From positions 2,501 to 66,500 of the forward strand of contig JABJJN010000024.1 in NCBI GenBank assembly GCA_018660835.1: a DNA stretch of 64,000 nt, given 5' to 3'. This stretch comes from Gemmatimonadota bacterium. GTDB taxonomy: Bacteria; Latescibacterota; UBA2968; UBA8231. How positions within the stretch are numbered: position 1 is the first letter of the stretch; every line of letters begins with the position of its first letter. Below are positions 17,498 through 25,587 of the stretch, one piece after another. Below the pieces are notes generated by a model. The model saw only the letters and a list, made by a program, of their open reading frames with translations. It was not told the DNA's origin and did not search any database. The translations under genes were made by a program, and so were the position numbers.

Positions 17498-18747
17498 ATG
17501 ATGTAACGAATCGCATCCACTGGCTGCAGCGAGGCCGCTTTGCGAGCGGGCAGGATCGCTGCGAGAAAGCAGATGAGCACACTGATAGATGACACGAGTA
17601 GGAAATCGGTAACCTGCATGTCAACGGGAAGCGAACTGATAATGTAAATATCACTCGGGATGGAGATGATTTGGAAGCGATCCTGGAGTGTGCAGATGAT
17701 GAGACCAACAATACAACCAAGGGATGTACCAAACACACCAATAAACAGGCCCTGAAGGACAAAGATCCTTGAGATTCCTCCTGAGCGGGCTCCCATGGCA
17801 CGCAAGATTCCGATCTCCGGCGTCTTGATCAGAATCGACATGCTGAGAATCGACATGATGTTGAACGCTGCGACAACGATGATGAGGCTCAGGGCGATGA
17901 AGATGACCCACTTCTCCAACTCCATCCATTCGAATAACTCAGGAAACTGCTGCGTCCAGTCAGTCGTGTAGTATGGGTAGCCAAGATCCTCAGAAAGACG
18001 CTCACGCAGCTGTGTCGCCTCGTCCAGATTGTCGATTCGAATGTGGATTGCTGTCGCGCCTTCAGCACCGATACGCAGTAGTTGCCGCGCCTGCTCAATG
18101 GCAATGAAGGCGAAGTTGTCATCGAAATGATACATCCCGCTCTCAAAGATATCTGTCACCTCGAAAGCATCGATCTTGGGAGAGATGCCCCCCATCATGA
18201 TGTCTTCAAGGGATTGATTGCCGATCGTCATCAGGAAGACCGTGTCACCAAGTCCCACACCCATCCGATTCGCCAGGTAGGCTCCCAGGACGATGCCGGG
18301 TTTTCTCCCGTCTTCCGGTGTCAGATGAAACTGTTTCTGCGAATCGTAGCGGAGATGACGTGGTAGATCCGAGACTTGAGAAAAGCTGGCCGTGTCGATA
18401 CCCCAGACGAAGACACCGTCCATCTCCTCGTCGTCCGTGACGAGGATGACCTTGCCCTTGGCCACCGGTGCTGCCGCAGATATATCATAGGCAGCGAGAG
18501 AGTCGATCAGATCCGCTGGTGCATCAATCGGCTTGTCGTAGAAGCGCTGGACACTGACGTGCGCGTCCATACCAATCAGGCGACTGCGCACTTCCCCTGA
18601 AAAACCATTGGTCACGGATAGCATGATGATGAGTGCTGCCACGCCAAGGATGACACCACCCAGAGCGATGACGGTTATGACCGACAGAAATCCCGACCGC
18701 TGCTTTGATTGCAGATAACGCCGGGCGACAAACAGTTCGAAGGACAT
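17494..18747 (-). CDS. lolC: LolC/LolE-family lipoprotein-releasing permease
   Basis: The 417-residue protein has the LolC/E plan: an N-terminal motif F-E-L-F-V-A-R-R-Y-L followed by one membrane helix (about 20-47), a large periplasmic MacB-type domain (about 48-270), then three membrane helices (about 280-305, 325-355, 380-400) and a C-terminal R-x(6)-P-V-D-A-I-R-Y. Only one such permease is present, so a homodimer (LolF-like) is likely rather than a LolC-LolE heterodimer. It is coupled by a 4-base overlap to lolD and begins 5 bp after the stop of prfB. Confidence 0.88.
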   Translation of the reverse strand: MSFELFVARRYLQSKQRSGFLSVITVIALGGVILGVAALIIMLSVTNGFSGEVRSRLIGMDAHVSVQRFYDKPIDAPADLIDSLAAYDISAAAPVAKGKVILVTDDEEMDGVFVWGIDTASFSQVSDLPRHLRYDSQKQFHLTPEDGRKPGIVLGAYLANRMGVGLGDTVFLMTIGNQSLEDIMMGGISPKIDAFEVTDIFESGMYHFDDNFAFIAIEQARQLLRIGAEGATAIHIRIDNLDEATQLRERLSEDLGYPYYTTDWTQQFPELFEWMELEKWVIFIALSLIIVVAAFNIMSILSMSILIKTPEIGILRAMGARSGGISRIFVLQGLFIGVFGTSLGCIVGLIICTLQDRFQIISIPSDIYIISSLPVDMQVTDFLLVSSISVLICFLAAILPARKAASLQPVDAIRYIM

Positions 18748-18752
18748 ACGTC

Positions 18753-19848
18753 TCAGGTCTGAGCTTCACTGAGAAATGCGTTGATGAAACTGTCCAGATC
18801 GCCGTCCATGATGGCCTGTACATTGCCCGACTCATGTCCGGTGCGATGATCTTTCACCAAGGTGTACGGCTGAAAGACATAGGAACGGATCTGTGAACCG
18901 AAGTCGATCGCCTTCTTCGTGCTCTCGACTGCTTCCATCTTTTTCAGTTCCTCTTGCTTGTAGTAGTCATAGAGGCGAGCCGTCAGAACTTTCATGGCCG
19001 TTCCCTTGTTCTTCAGCTGCGACCGCTCGTTCTGACAATTGACGACGAGCCCCGTCGGCAGATGTGTGATCCGAACGGCTGAAGAGGTCTTGTTGACGTG
19101 TTGGCCCCCAGCGCCACCAGCCTTATACGTGTCAATCTGGAGATCCTCGTCACGCAGCTCCACATCTGGGATACTGTCTACGTCGGGATAGACAAAGACG
19201 CTGGCGAAGGAAGTGTGGCGCCTTTTTTGCGCATCGAATGGCGAGATTCGGACCAGACGGTGAACTCCCGCCTCCGCCTTCAGAAATCCATAGGCGTAGG
19301 GTCCTTTTACCTCGATGGTGGCCCCCTTGATTCCAGCTTCGTCGCCAGGCTGCAAGTCCATCATTTCCGACGTAAAACCTCGGCGCTCGATCCAGCGGCC
19401 GTACATGCGCATGAGCATTTCCGCCCAATCAGCCGCTTCGGTTCCGCCTGCCCCTGAGTGGATGACGAGCAACGCGTCCTTTGGATCGTCTTCGTCGGAC
19501 AGCATGGAGAAAAACTCAAGTTTCTCCAGAGTATCCAGGATGTCGACACTCTCCTTTTCGAGCTCACTCAGCGTCTCTGCATCATCCTCGTCTGCCGACA
19601 ACTCGAGCAACTCAGCGAAGTCCTCAATTCGACCTTTGAGCTCCTTCCAGGGCTGGGTGACATCACGCAACTCACGCGCTCCGCGGGTTACCTCTTCGGC
19701 GCGCTGTCGGTTGTTCCAGAATTCGTTCTGAGCCATCTCCTCATCAAAACCTGCCAGCTTCTGCTGGCGCGCTTCGATGTCAAAGATACCCCCGGAGCCG
19801 CTCTATTCTGGTATGGCAGTCTGCAAGGGATTCTTCAAGCGTCGGCAT
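18753..19848 (-). CDS. prfB: Peptide chain release factor 2, with programmed +1 frameshift
   Basis: RF2 ends translation at UGA and UAA. The gene is read in two frames: 22 codons from ATG 19848 to CTT (19785-19783), then an in-frame TGA (19782-19780). A +1 shift continues from 19781 to the stop at 18753. The joined product is 364 residues, against 365 in E. coli. It has the S-P-F anticodon-like tripeptide (about 202-204) and the G-G-Q peptidyl-hydrolysis motif (about 247-249). A GGAG ribosome binding site precedes the ATG. The first 14 bases overlap the end of the upstream membrane protein gene. A gene caller that ignores the shift would report only a 327-residue fragment starting at 19736 with the N-terminus missing. 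Confidence 0.95.
19779..19793 (-). promoter_or_regulatory. prfB autoregulatory +1 frameshift site
   Basis: On the minus strand the sequence reads GGGGGTATCTTTGAC: a Shine-Dalgarno-like G-run, three bases, the slippery CTT codon, then TGA followed by C. This matches the canonical E. coli prfB frameshift element. When RF2 is scarce, slow decoding of UGA favours the +1 slip and more RF2 is made. Confidence 0.95.
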
Positions 19849-20365
19849 GATCGTCTCCTGGTGGCACGTCGTCCTGATAACGATCGAAAAGCAATCGCTC
19901 AGCATTTCGTTGTTTGGGGATCTCGAAGAGCAATTCCTCTTCAAGGGAATCGTCGCGATCAAGGTGGAAGCTATCTCCATGCTTGATGAAGATCGGCGAA
20001 CGCGACAATGGATAGTGACGAAGTCCTTCGTCATCTACGAGGCGAAAGCACTTCGGAACGATCGCGTAGCCGATTTTCATACGCGCTTCCATTTTTACTC
20101 GCACGATGACAAACTTGCTTTCTGGTGCCGCTGGGGCATGAAAAAAATTGGTATAGCTTACGCCATCGTCGGGCACGTGCCATACGAGAGGCGTCTTGAT
20201 GCGTCCAAGCAAATCCGGCAGCTCATCGAGTTTCTCGACTGACCCACCTGTGAGACGAATCGCCAGATACACAGGCACAAAGACAGCGCAACCAAGCAAC
20301 ACCATGCGGTTGAGCGCACGCATTCGCCCACGTTGAACACGCTTGCGTTTCAGTCGATCCGTCAC
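19835..20365 (-). CDS. Single-span membrane protein of unknown function
   Basis: The 176-residue protein starts with a very basic cytoplasmic segment (M-T-D-R-L-K-R-K-R-V-Q-R-G-R), one membrane helix (about 21-40, VLLGCAVFVPVYLAIRL), then an extracytoplasmic beta-rich domain. The core (FVIVRVKMEAR ... FRLVDDEGLRHYPLS) resembles the immunoglobulin-like DUF4352 type, in which a residue's effect on a ligand is unknown. I do not recognise a specific family. Its last 14 bases overlap the prfB start, so the two are translationally linked. The preceding gene (subtilase) is 113 bp upstream, with no clear terminator between. Confidence 0.6.
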   Translation of the reverse strand: MTDRLKRKRVQRGRMRALNRMVLLGCAVFVPVYLAIRLTGGSVEKLDELPDLLGRIKTPLVWHVPDDGVSYTNFFHAPAAPESKFVIVRVKMEARMKIGYAIVPKCFRLVDDEGLRHYPLSRSPIFIKHGDSFHLDRDDSLEEELLFEIPKQRNAERLLFDRYQDDVPPGDDHADA

Positions 20366-20478
20366 GAAGTCTCCAACAAGCTATCAACACCTAAGCAGTC
20401 CGATGGCCAGAATCGTTTGGCCAAATCGATCGTCCAAACAGCGAAAGTACGGTGCCCTTCGTCTCAGGGCCATGACCG

Positions 20479-22164
20479 TCAGTCGCGGATCACTGCCACC
20501 GTGCCCGTCGCATCAAAGACTGAAGATGTGAGACGATAGTGATAGAGGCCTGATGCAAGTTTTGCGGGCACACGCCATGCCAGTGCCTGGCCCGCTTGTG
20601 AATGCACACCGGCTGGCCAGCGTTGTGGTACGATTTCGTCCACAAGCAGACCACCCGCATCGAAGACGGCGAGACCCACTTGATCGGTGTCGGTCAATTG
20701 GAATGGGAAGTGAACCACTGGGCGATCACCGACTGCTGGATTGGGAAAGGGCCGCAGCGTGCTCGCCTGGTCAGGTATCTCGGGACTCAGACCGACGGCG
20801 GCGGCGGCGTTGACCAGACCATAGCCAAAAATCGTGTCTGGCCCGACGGGTCCAAGATCGGTCACCGTCGATCGCAATCGTTCATTGATCTGTGGCGGCG
20901 TCAGGTTCGGATCGGCCTGGAGCATGAGGGCAGCGACACCAGCAATGAGAGGGGAGGCCGCGGACGTGCCGCTGAACCGAACGTATTGGTCAGCATCGAA
21001 GTTGCCTGGTGCTGCCGCACGACTGCCTTCTACGGAATACACGAATTGCCCCGGTGCCACAACATCAGGTTTGATCCGACCATCTGCTGTGGGTCCACGG
21101 GACGAGAAAGATGCAATCGCCGCGCTCTGGACATGAACGGCACCGACGGTCATCACGCCTGGCGCATCTGCTGGCGTGGTGATATAGACCCAGGATTTGT
21201 TTCCCTCATTTCCCGCGGAGGCTACTACGACCATACCACGCTCAACGGCAACCTGCGCCACCTGTGCTGAGAGTGTTGTGCGACCATCCAGATCGCCATA
21301 GGTGTAGCCGGTGCCATCGTCCCACTCCGTGTAGCCAAGGGATGAATTGAGGACCTGCGCCCCCATGCTGTCTGCCCACTCAAGGCCCGCGACCCACCGA
21401 TCTTCCTCGATCGGTAGCTCTCGGGTCAGATCTTCTACCTTCGCCAGCAGATACTCAGCATCGGGTGCAACACCGACGAGTTGACCAGGGTCGTTGCCAG
21501 CCACGAGCCCAAGAACTCGCGTCCCGTGCTGACCCTGGCCAAAGGCAGGCTCATTGCCCGTAACAGGTTGACCCGACTGATCGGTGACGTCGTCATCATC
21601 GTTGATAAAATCTCGTGCCGCGATGACGTTGAGGTGCGCGAAAGCACGGTAGTCGGGCCAGTTGAATCCCGTGTCCATGATGGCGATCCTCACGCCCGCT
21701 CCGCGCAGGCCCCGGGCGTGTAACAGTGGCACAGCAAGTAAGTTCAACTGCTCAAAGGAGGGACCGTAGTCTTGATTCGGGGCGCTACGGCGGGCGGCAG
21801 GTTCAGCGCCCGATGGTACCCCACGTCGCGCGGCGCGGACGGGGATCACAGCTGTGGCAAAGGGCAGTTGACTCAGTGCGCCAGGGCCTCGGCCCTTGGG
21901 CAACTCGAGGCTGACCGCATTGAGCCAACGAGAGCACGTCCTGATCGTGCCAAATTGTGCGAGTCCCTTAACGTAGTCGGCAGTAACAGGGAGATCCTGG
22001 ATCTTCTTACTCGGCGAAGCGGTCCATGGCACTGAATCTCCTGCCAAGGCCGCTTTGTCGGCGAGGAAAACCCAGTAGACCTCAGCGCTTGCCACGGTCG
22101 ACGAAGAGCCGACTGCGAGGAAAGTGACGAGAAGGCTGAGGCGGAAGAAACCTGGAGCCCGCAT
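20479..22164 (-). CDS. Secreted subtilisin-like serine protease (S8) with C-terminal sorting domain
   Basis: The 561-residue protein has a signal peptide (ending V-A-S-A-E, about residue 27), a propeptide region (28-150), and an S8 catalytic domain with Asp164 (I-M-D-T-G), His213 (G-Q-H-G-T-R), the oxyanion Asn319 (S-A-G-N-E-G-N) and Ser401 (G-T-S-A-A-S-P). All triad residues are intact. The last 90 residues (L-R-P-F-P-N-P onward) form a FlgD-like or type IX-type sorting domain like those of the large surface proteins in this window. The enzyme should be exported and act at or beyond the cell surface, perhaps processing such proteins. It starts with an ATG that overlaps the stop of lolA by one base (TGATG). 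Confidence 0.93.
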   Translation of the reverse strand: MRAPGFFRLSLLVTFLAVGSSSTVASAEVYWVFLADKAALAGDSVPWTASPSKKIQDLPVTADYVKGLAQFGTIRTCSRWLNAVSLELPKGRGPGALSQLPFATAVIPVRAARRGVPSGAEPAARRSAPNQDYGPSFEQLNLLAVPLLHARGLRGAGVRIAIMDTGFNWPDYRAFAHLNVIAARDFINDDDDVTDQSGQPVTGNEPAFGQGQHGTRVLGLVAGNDPGQLVGVAPDAEYLLAKVEDLTRELPIEEDRWVAGLEWADSMGAQVLNSSLGYTEWDDGTGYTYGDLDGRTTLSAQVAQVAVERGMVVVASAGNEGNKSWVYITTPADAPGVMTVGAVHVQSAAIASFSSRGPTADGRIKPDVVAPGQFVYSVEGSRAAAPGNFDADQYVRFSGTSAASPLIAGVAALMLQADPNLTPPQINERLRSTVTDLGPVGPDTIFGYGLVNAAAAVGLSPEIPDQASTLRPFPNPAVGDRPVVHFPFQLTDTDQVGLAVFDAGGLLVDEIVPQRWPAGVHSQAGQALAWRVPAKLASGLYHYRLTSSVFDATGTVAVIRD

Positions 22165-22820
22165 CAGTCCTGCCGGCGCCGATCGATCATTTCTACTCCC
22201 TCGGGGGGAGAGAATGCGAACAGATCGTCGTCGAGTTTCTTGTTGCGCCGATGGTCGCTCAGGACATAGGTCCGAATGTCATCATTTATCTCAAGCTGCT
22301 CGACCTGGAGCAGGTCCCAGTCCTTTCGACCAACCCAGACACGCAGTCGCTTGACCTGAAGATTCGGTGGCGCATCCGGCCGGGGCTGCAGAATCACTAG
22401 ATACGCGTCCTTCCCATCCAACTCGGTCTCAGCGACAGAGACAGGCGCGTAGCCGTCAGCATACTCCACGAGAATCTCCCACGGCGTGCGCAGCTCATTC
22501 TCGTATGCAGCAACAATGACTTGATCATTCGCCTTGTTGTAGACCCAGATGGCTTCGCCATCAGCGATCACCAGATCCCCATCTTCGACTTCGACTCGAA
22601 ATTGACGTGGTCGTCGCGTATGGATCTTGCCCTTTCGCGACATGTGGCGATCCAGAACAGCCCAGAAGAAGCGCTTTTCGAAGGTCGCCGAGTAACTCTT
22701 CGCTTTGGCGAAGCGCTCCTCCATCCGGTCGATGACTTCTGCACCTGTGATCGCTGACGCCGGTTGTGAATACACAATTCCTGCTATGACAATCACCCAC
22801 ACCCAACGTCTGCTGCTCAT
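22164..22820 (-). CDS. lolA: Outer-membrane lipoprotein carrier protein LolA
   Basis: LolA carries lipoproteins across the periplasm from the LolCDE-type transporter to the outer membrane. The 218-residue product has a signal peptide (ending P-A-S-A, about residue 23), then the half-barrel typical of LolA: Y-S-A-T-F-E-K-R-F near the N-terminus, G-K-I-H-T-R-R-P-R-Q-F-R, and D-G-E-A-I-W-V-Y (the LolA D-G-x-x-x-W-x-Y motif). The length is normal. ATGA overlap with ftsK upstream and TGATG overlap with the protease downstream put it in one operon. The lolA-ftsK pairing is common in many bacteria. Confidence 0.9.
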   Translation of the reverse strand: MSSRRWVWVIVIAGIVYSQPASAITGAEVIDRMEERFAKAKSYSATFEKRFFWAVLDRHMSRKGKIHTRRPRQFRVEVEDGDLVIADGEAIWVYNKANDQVIVAAYENELRTPWEILVEYADGYAPVSVAETELDGKDAYLVILQPRPDAPPNLQVKRLRVWVGRKDWDLLQVEQLEINDDIRTYVLSDHRRNKKLDDDLFAFSPPEGVEMIDRRRQD

Positions 22821-25333
22821 ACCAGTTCCTCTTCCTCCACCATGGATTCCTCGACCAGGATCTCACGCGGCTTGGCACCTTCGGCTGGCCCGACGATGCC
22901 GGCAAATTCCAGTTCATCCATCAGTCGAGCTGCCCGGGAATAACCAACCTTCATGCGACGCTGGAGAAAAGACGTCGATGCCTGACGTGTCTCCAGTACG
23001 ACATTCACTGCTTCATCGAATAACTCGTCGCGATCGGCATCGACTGCGCCCGCTTCGCTGCGAGCAGAAAAGACTTCGATTTGCTCCGCTTCGTGGCCGG
23101 ATTCCTTGATTGCCTCCACAAGTCGCTCTGTCTCCTCACCGGAGATGAAAGCACCGTGCACCCGAACCGGTTCACCTTGTCCACCTGGCAAAAACAGCAT
23201 ATCTCCCCGACCCAATAGTCTTTCGGCTCCATTCATGTCCAGAATCGTGCGTGAGTCTGTCTTGGATGCCACCTGGAAAGCGATACGTGAAGGGAAGTTC
23301 GCTTTGATGACGCCCGTAATGACATTCACGGAGGGACGCTGAGTGGCAAGGATAATGTGGATTCCCACGGCCCGAGATTTCTGCGCCAAGCCCATGAGGG
23401 ATGTCTCCACATCCGCCGGCGCTGTCAACATGAGATCGGCGAACTCATCGATGACAATCACGATATGCGGCAGGGTGCGAACCTCCTCACCTTCAGCGAC
23501 GAACTCGACTTCCTCTCCTGCCTCGCGCTGTTTCAGGACTTTCTCCACGCGGGCATTGAAGTCTGCCAGATTCCTTACAGCCATACGCGCGAGTTTCTGA
23601 TATCGTACTTCCATCTCCGCAACGGCCCACTTCAATGCCTCGGACGCTTTCTTTGGCTCGGTGATGACCGGTACGAGCAGGTGCGGTATGTCATTGTACA
23701 TCGTCAATTCGACGACCTTTGGATCTACCATCAGCAGTCGAACCTGATCCGGTGTCGCGCGCAGCAGGATGCTGCAAATCAGACAGTTAATGCAAACGCT
23801 CTTGCCAGCACCCGTGGCTCCTGCAACAAGCAGATGGGGCATCTTGGCCATATCGGCAACAAAGGTCTCGCCGGAGATCGTTTTGCCCAAGGCCATCGTA
23901 AGGATCGCATCTGCCTTCTTGAAGACCGGGGATTCGACAATCTCACGCATGTAGACCGTCTCGCGGTGATGATTAGCGATCTCTACACCAACAACCTTTT
24001 TGCCAGGCACAGGCGCCTGAATACGGATCCCTTGAGCGCTCATCACACGCGCAAGATCGTCGGCAAGGGCGGAAATTCGGCCAACCTTGACGCCAGATGC
24101 AGGCTCGACCTCGTACCGTGTGACTACGGGCCCAGGGCTCACTTCGACAACCTTGCCCGCCACATCGAAATTGTGCAGAGCATCTTCCAGTACCTTGGCA
24201 TTCTGCAGCAGGATCTCACGATCAACTCCGCCCTCATCATCCGGCACCGGATCGAGGAGCGTCACCTTGGGTAGTCTGTATTTTCCAGGCTTCCGTTTTT
24301 TTGGAACGGATTCCTTTTCCGCGGGTAGCTCTTTTTTGGCGGCGGCGTCCTTACCCTGATTTTTCTCTTGGGCAGGGCTTGTAGCATTAGGCGGCACAGG
24401 CGCGATGGGAACCCGCGCCTTGGTGATCGCCAAGGGTTTCTCTACGAGCTCTGCCTGTGCGGCGACCCGCTCTAACTCGTCCGCTGGATCGACGACCACT
24501 TCTGACTCCACCTCGGGCGCTGGCTCGTCCAACTCGGCAGGCAGATCGTCGGGCAGATCGCCAGATAGATCGCCAGACAGATCATTCGACTCGCTTCGGC
24601 TGATAGTGGGCAGACGCTCCAGCGCGGATGGTGTTTCCTCTAGTTCATCGCTCCATTCGCGCTCATCGACTTCCTCTTCATCCTCTTCTTCAACATCCTC
24701 GTCATGCGCGGCTGTGCGTCGGTTCAACTGAGGAAGGCGCATGCTGCCCATGACTGCGAGGATCGCCCGTGTCATCCCCATACATCTGTCAGCTGCTGCG
24801 ACGATGAACTGTCCAATCTTGCGTGGATCGAGGTCAGTCGCCTGCAGCACCGAAGCAATAAGAAACGCTGCCAGCACAATGGTGGAACCAACACGGCCCG
24901 CATAGGGAATCAGCAGGGTCGATGCCGTCCAGGTCCCTACCGACCCTCCGAGCTCGAATGCCAGATAGGGCGAATACGTTGGCAGCCCGGCGGCGACAGA
25001 TAGAAACAAGGCCATACCGAGCAGACCGAGGGTGCGACCAGCGGCGGCTCTGGGTGACAGGCGACGCAGTCGGTTCCATCCCCAAAGGAAGCAGATCGCC
25101 GGCAGAACAAAGGCACTTGTGCCAATGGCAGTGAAGACGGCGTAGGAATAGTACGCCCCTATCTGACCAGCGAGGTTGATGGTCGTCTCCGACATCCGAC
25201 TGGAATTGGGTGGATCGAATTTCGAGTGCGTGAGTAGACTCAGTAAGAGAAACACGCCCAATGCACACAGGAGTACACCAAGGACGATCGGCCCTCGACG
25301 CTCCGGCGTCCGCCGTTCAGCAAGCTCTGGCAT
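22817..25333 (-). CDS. ftsK: DNA translocase FtsK/SpoIIIE
   Basis: FtsK pumps chromosome termini through the septum and activates XerCD-dif recombination. The 838-residue protein has four membrane helices (about 15-35, 60-85, 102-125, 140-165), a low-complexity acidic linker (about 208-300, with E/D runs and S-G-D-L repeats) and a basic segment (323-350). The motor domain follows, with Walker A G-A-T-G-A-G-K-S (504-512) and Walker B I-V-I-D-E-F-A-D-L. A C-terminal gamma winged helix (about 765-830; F-L-Q-R-R-M-K-V-G-Y-S-R-A) reads orienting DNA sequences. The whole is a standard short-linker FtsK. It heads a coupled series with lolA and the protease. Confidence 0.95.
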   Translation of the reverse strand: MPELAERRTPERRGPIVLGVLLCALGVFLLLSLLTHSKFDPPNSSRMSETTINLAGQIGAYYSYAVFTAIGTSAFVLPAICFLWGWNRLRRLSPRAAAGRTLGLLGMALFLSVAAGLPTYSPYLAFELGGSVGTWTASTLLIPYAGRVGSTIVLAAFLIASVLQATDLDPRKIGQFIVAAADRCMGMTRAILAVMGSMRLPQLNRRTAAHDEDVEEEDEEEVDEREWSDELEETPSALERLPTISRSESNDLSGDLSGDLPDDLPAELDEPAPEVESEVVVDPADELERVAAQAELVEKPLAITKARVPIAPVPPNATSPAQEKNQGKDAAAKKELPAEKESVPKKRKPGKYRLPKVTLLDPVPDDEGGVDREILLQNAKVLEDALHNFDVAGKVVEVSPGPVVTRYEVEPASGVKVGRISALADDLARVMSAQGIRIQAPVPGKKVVGVEIANHHRETVYMREIVESPVFKKADAILTMALGKTISGETFVADMAKMPHLLVAGATGAGKSVCINCLICSILLRATPDQVRLLMVDPKVVELTMYNDIPHLLVPVITEPKKASEALKWAVAEMEVRYQKLARMAVRNLADFNARVEKVLKQREAGEEVEFVAEGEEVRTLPHIVIVIDEFADLMLTAPADVETSLMGLAQKSRAVGIHIILATQRPSVNVITGVIKANFPSRIAFQVASKTDSRTILDMNGAERLLGRGDMLFLPGGQGEPVRVHGAFISGEETERLVEAIKESGHEAEQIEVFSARSEAGAVDADRDELFDEAVNVVLETRQASTSFLQRRMKVGYSRAARLMDELEFAGIVGPAEGAKPREILVEESMVEEEELV

Positions 25334-25401
25334 AGAATCAGTCTATTGGCCACCGGCAGCAGATCGGTGGTCCTACTTGGACAGGCGGGAGAACAGAGAG
25401 G

Positions 25402-25423
25402 GAGTGGGGCTCCGCTCTTTTTT
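25402..25423 (+). terminator. Plus-strand terminator-like hairpin in the ftsK upstream region
   Basis: GAGTGG-GGCT-CCGCTC followed by TTTTTT looks like an intrinsic terminator on the plus strand. Both flanking genes lie on the minus strand, so it could end antisense transcription running out of the ftsK region. The rest of the 254-bp gap (25334-25587) holds no clear gene; the ftsK promoter must lie here but I see no strong match. Confidence 0.4.
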
Positions 25424-25587
25424 AGCAATCAGTGCCTTGGGGAGGCCTGAAAAAACAACTCTTGGCTGGAAGATCCTAATACTAACTGGTCATCCTATAG
25501 TAACCATATTCCTTGAGATTCGCATCGAACTGCCACCGGCCCAGCGCCCACCTCTGGGGCCGGGAGGACTACTTGGCAGGGCGACGA

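Noticed and set aside
23357..24274. A 305-codon open frame on the plus strand
   Set aside because: It is antisense to the ftsK motor region, is rich in His/Arg/Cys as expected for a shadow, and has no recognisable domain.
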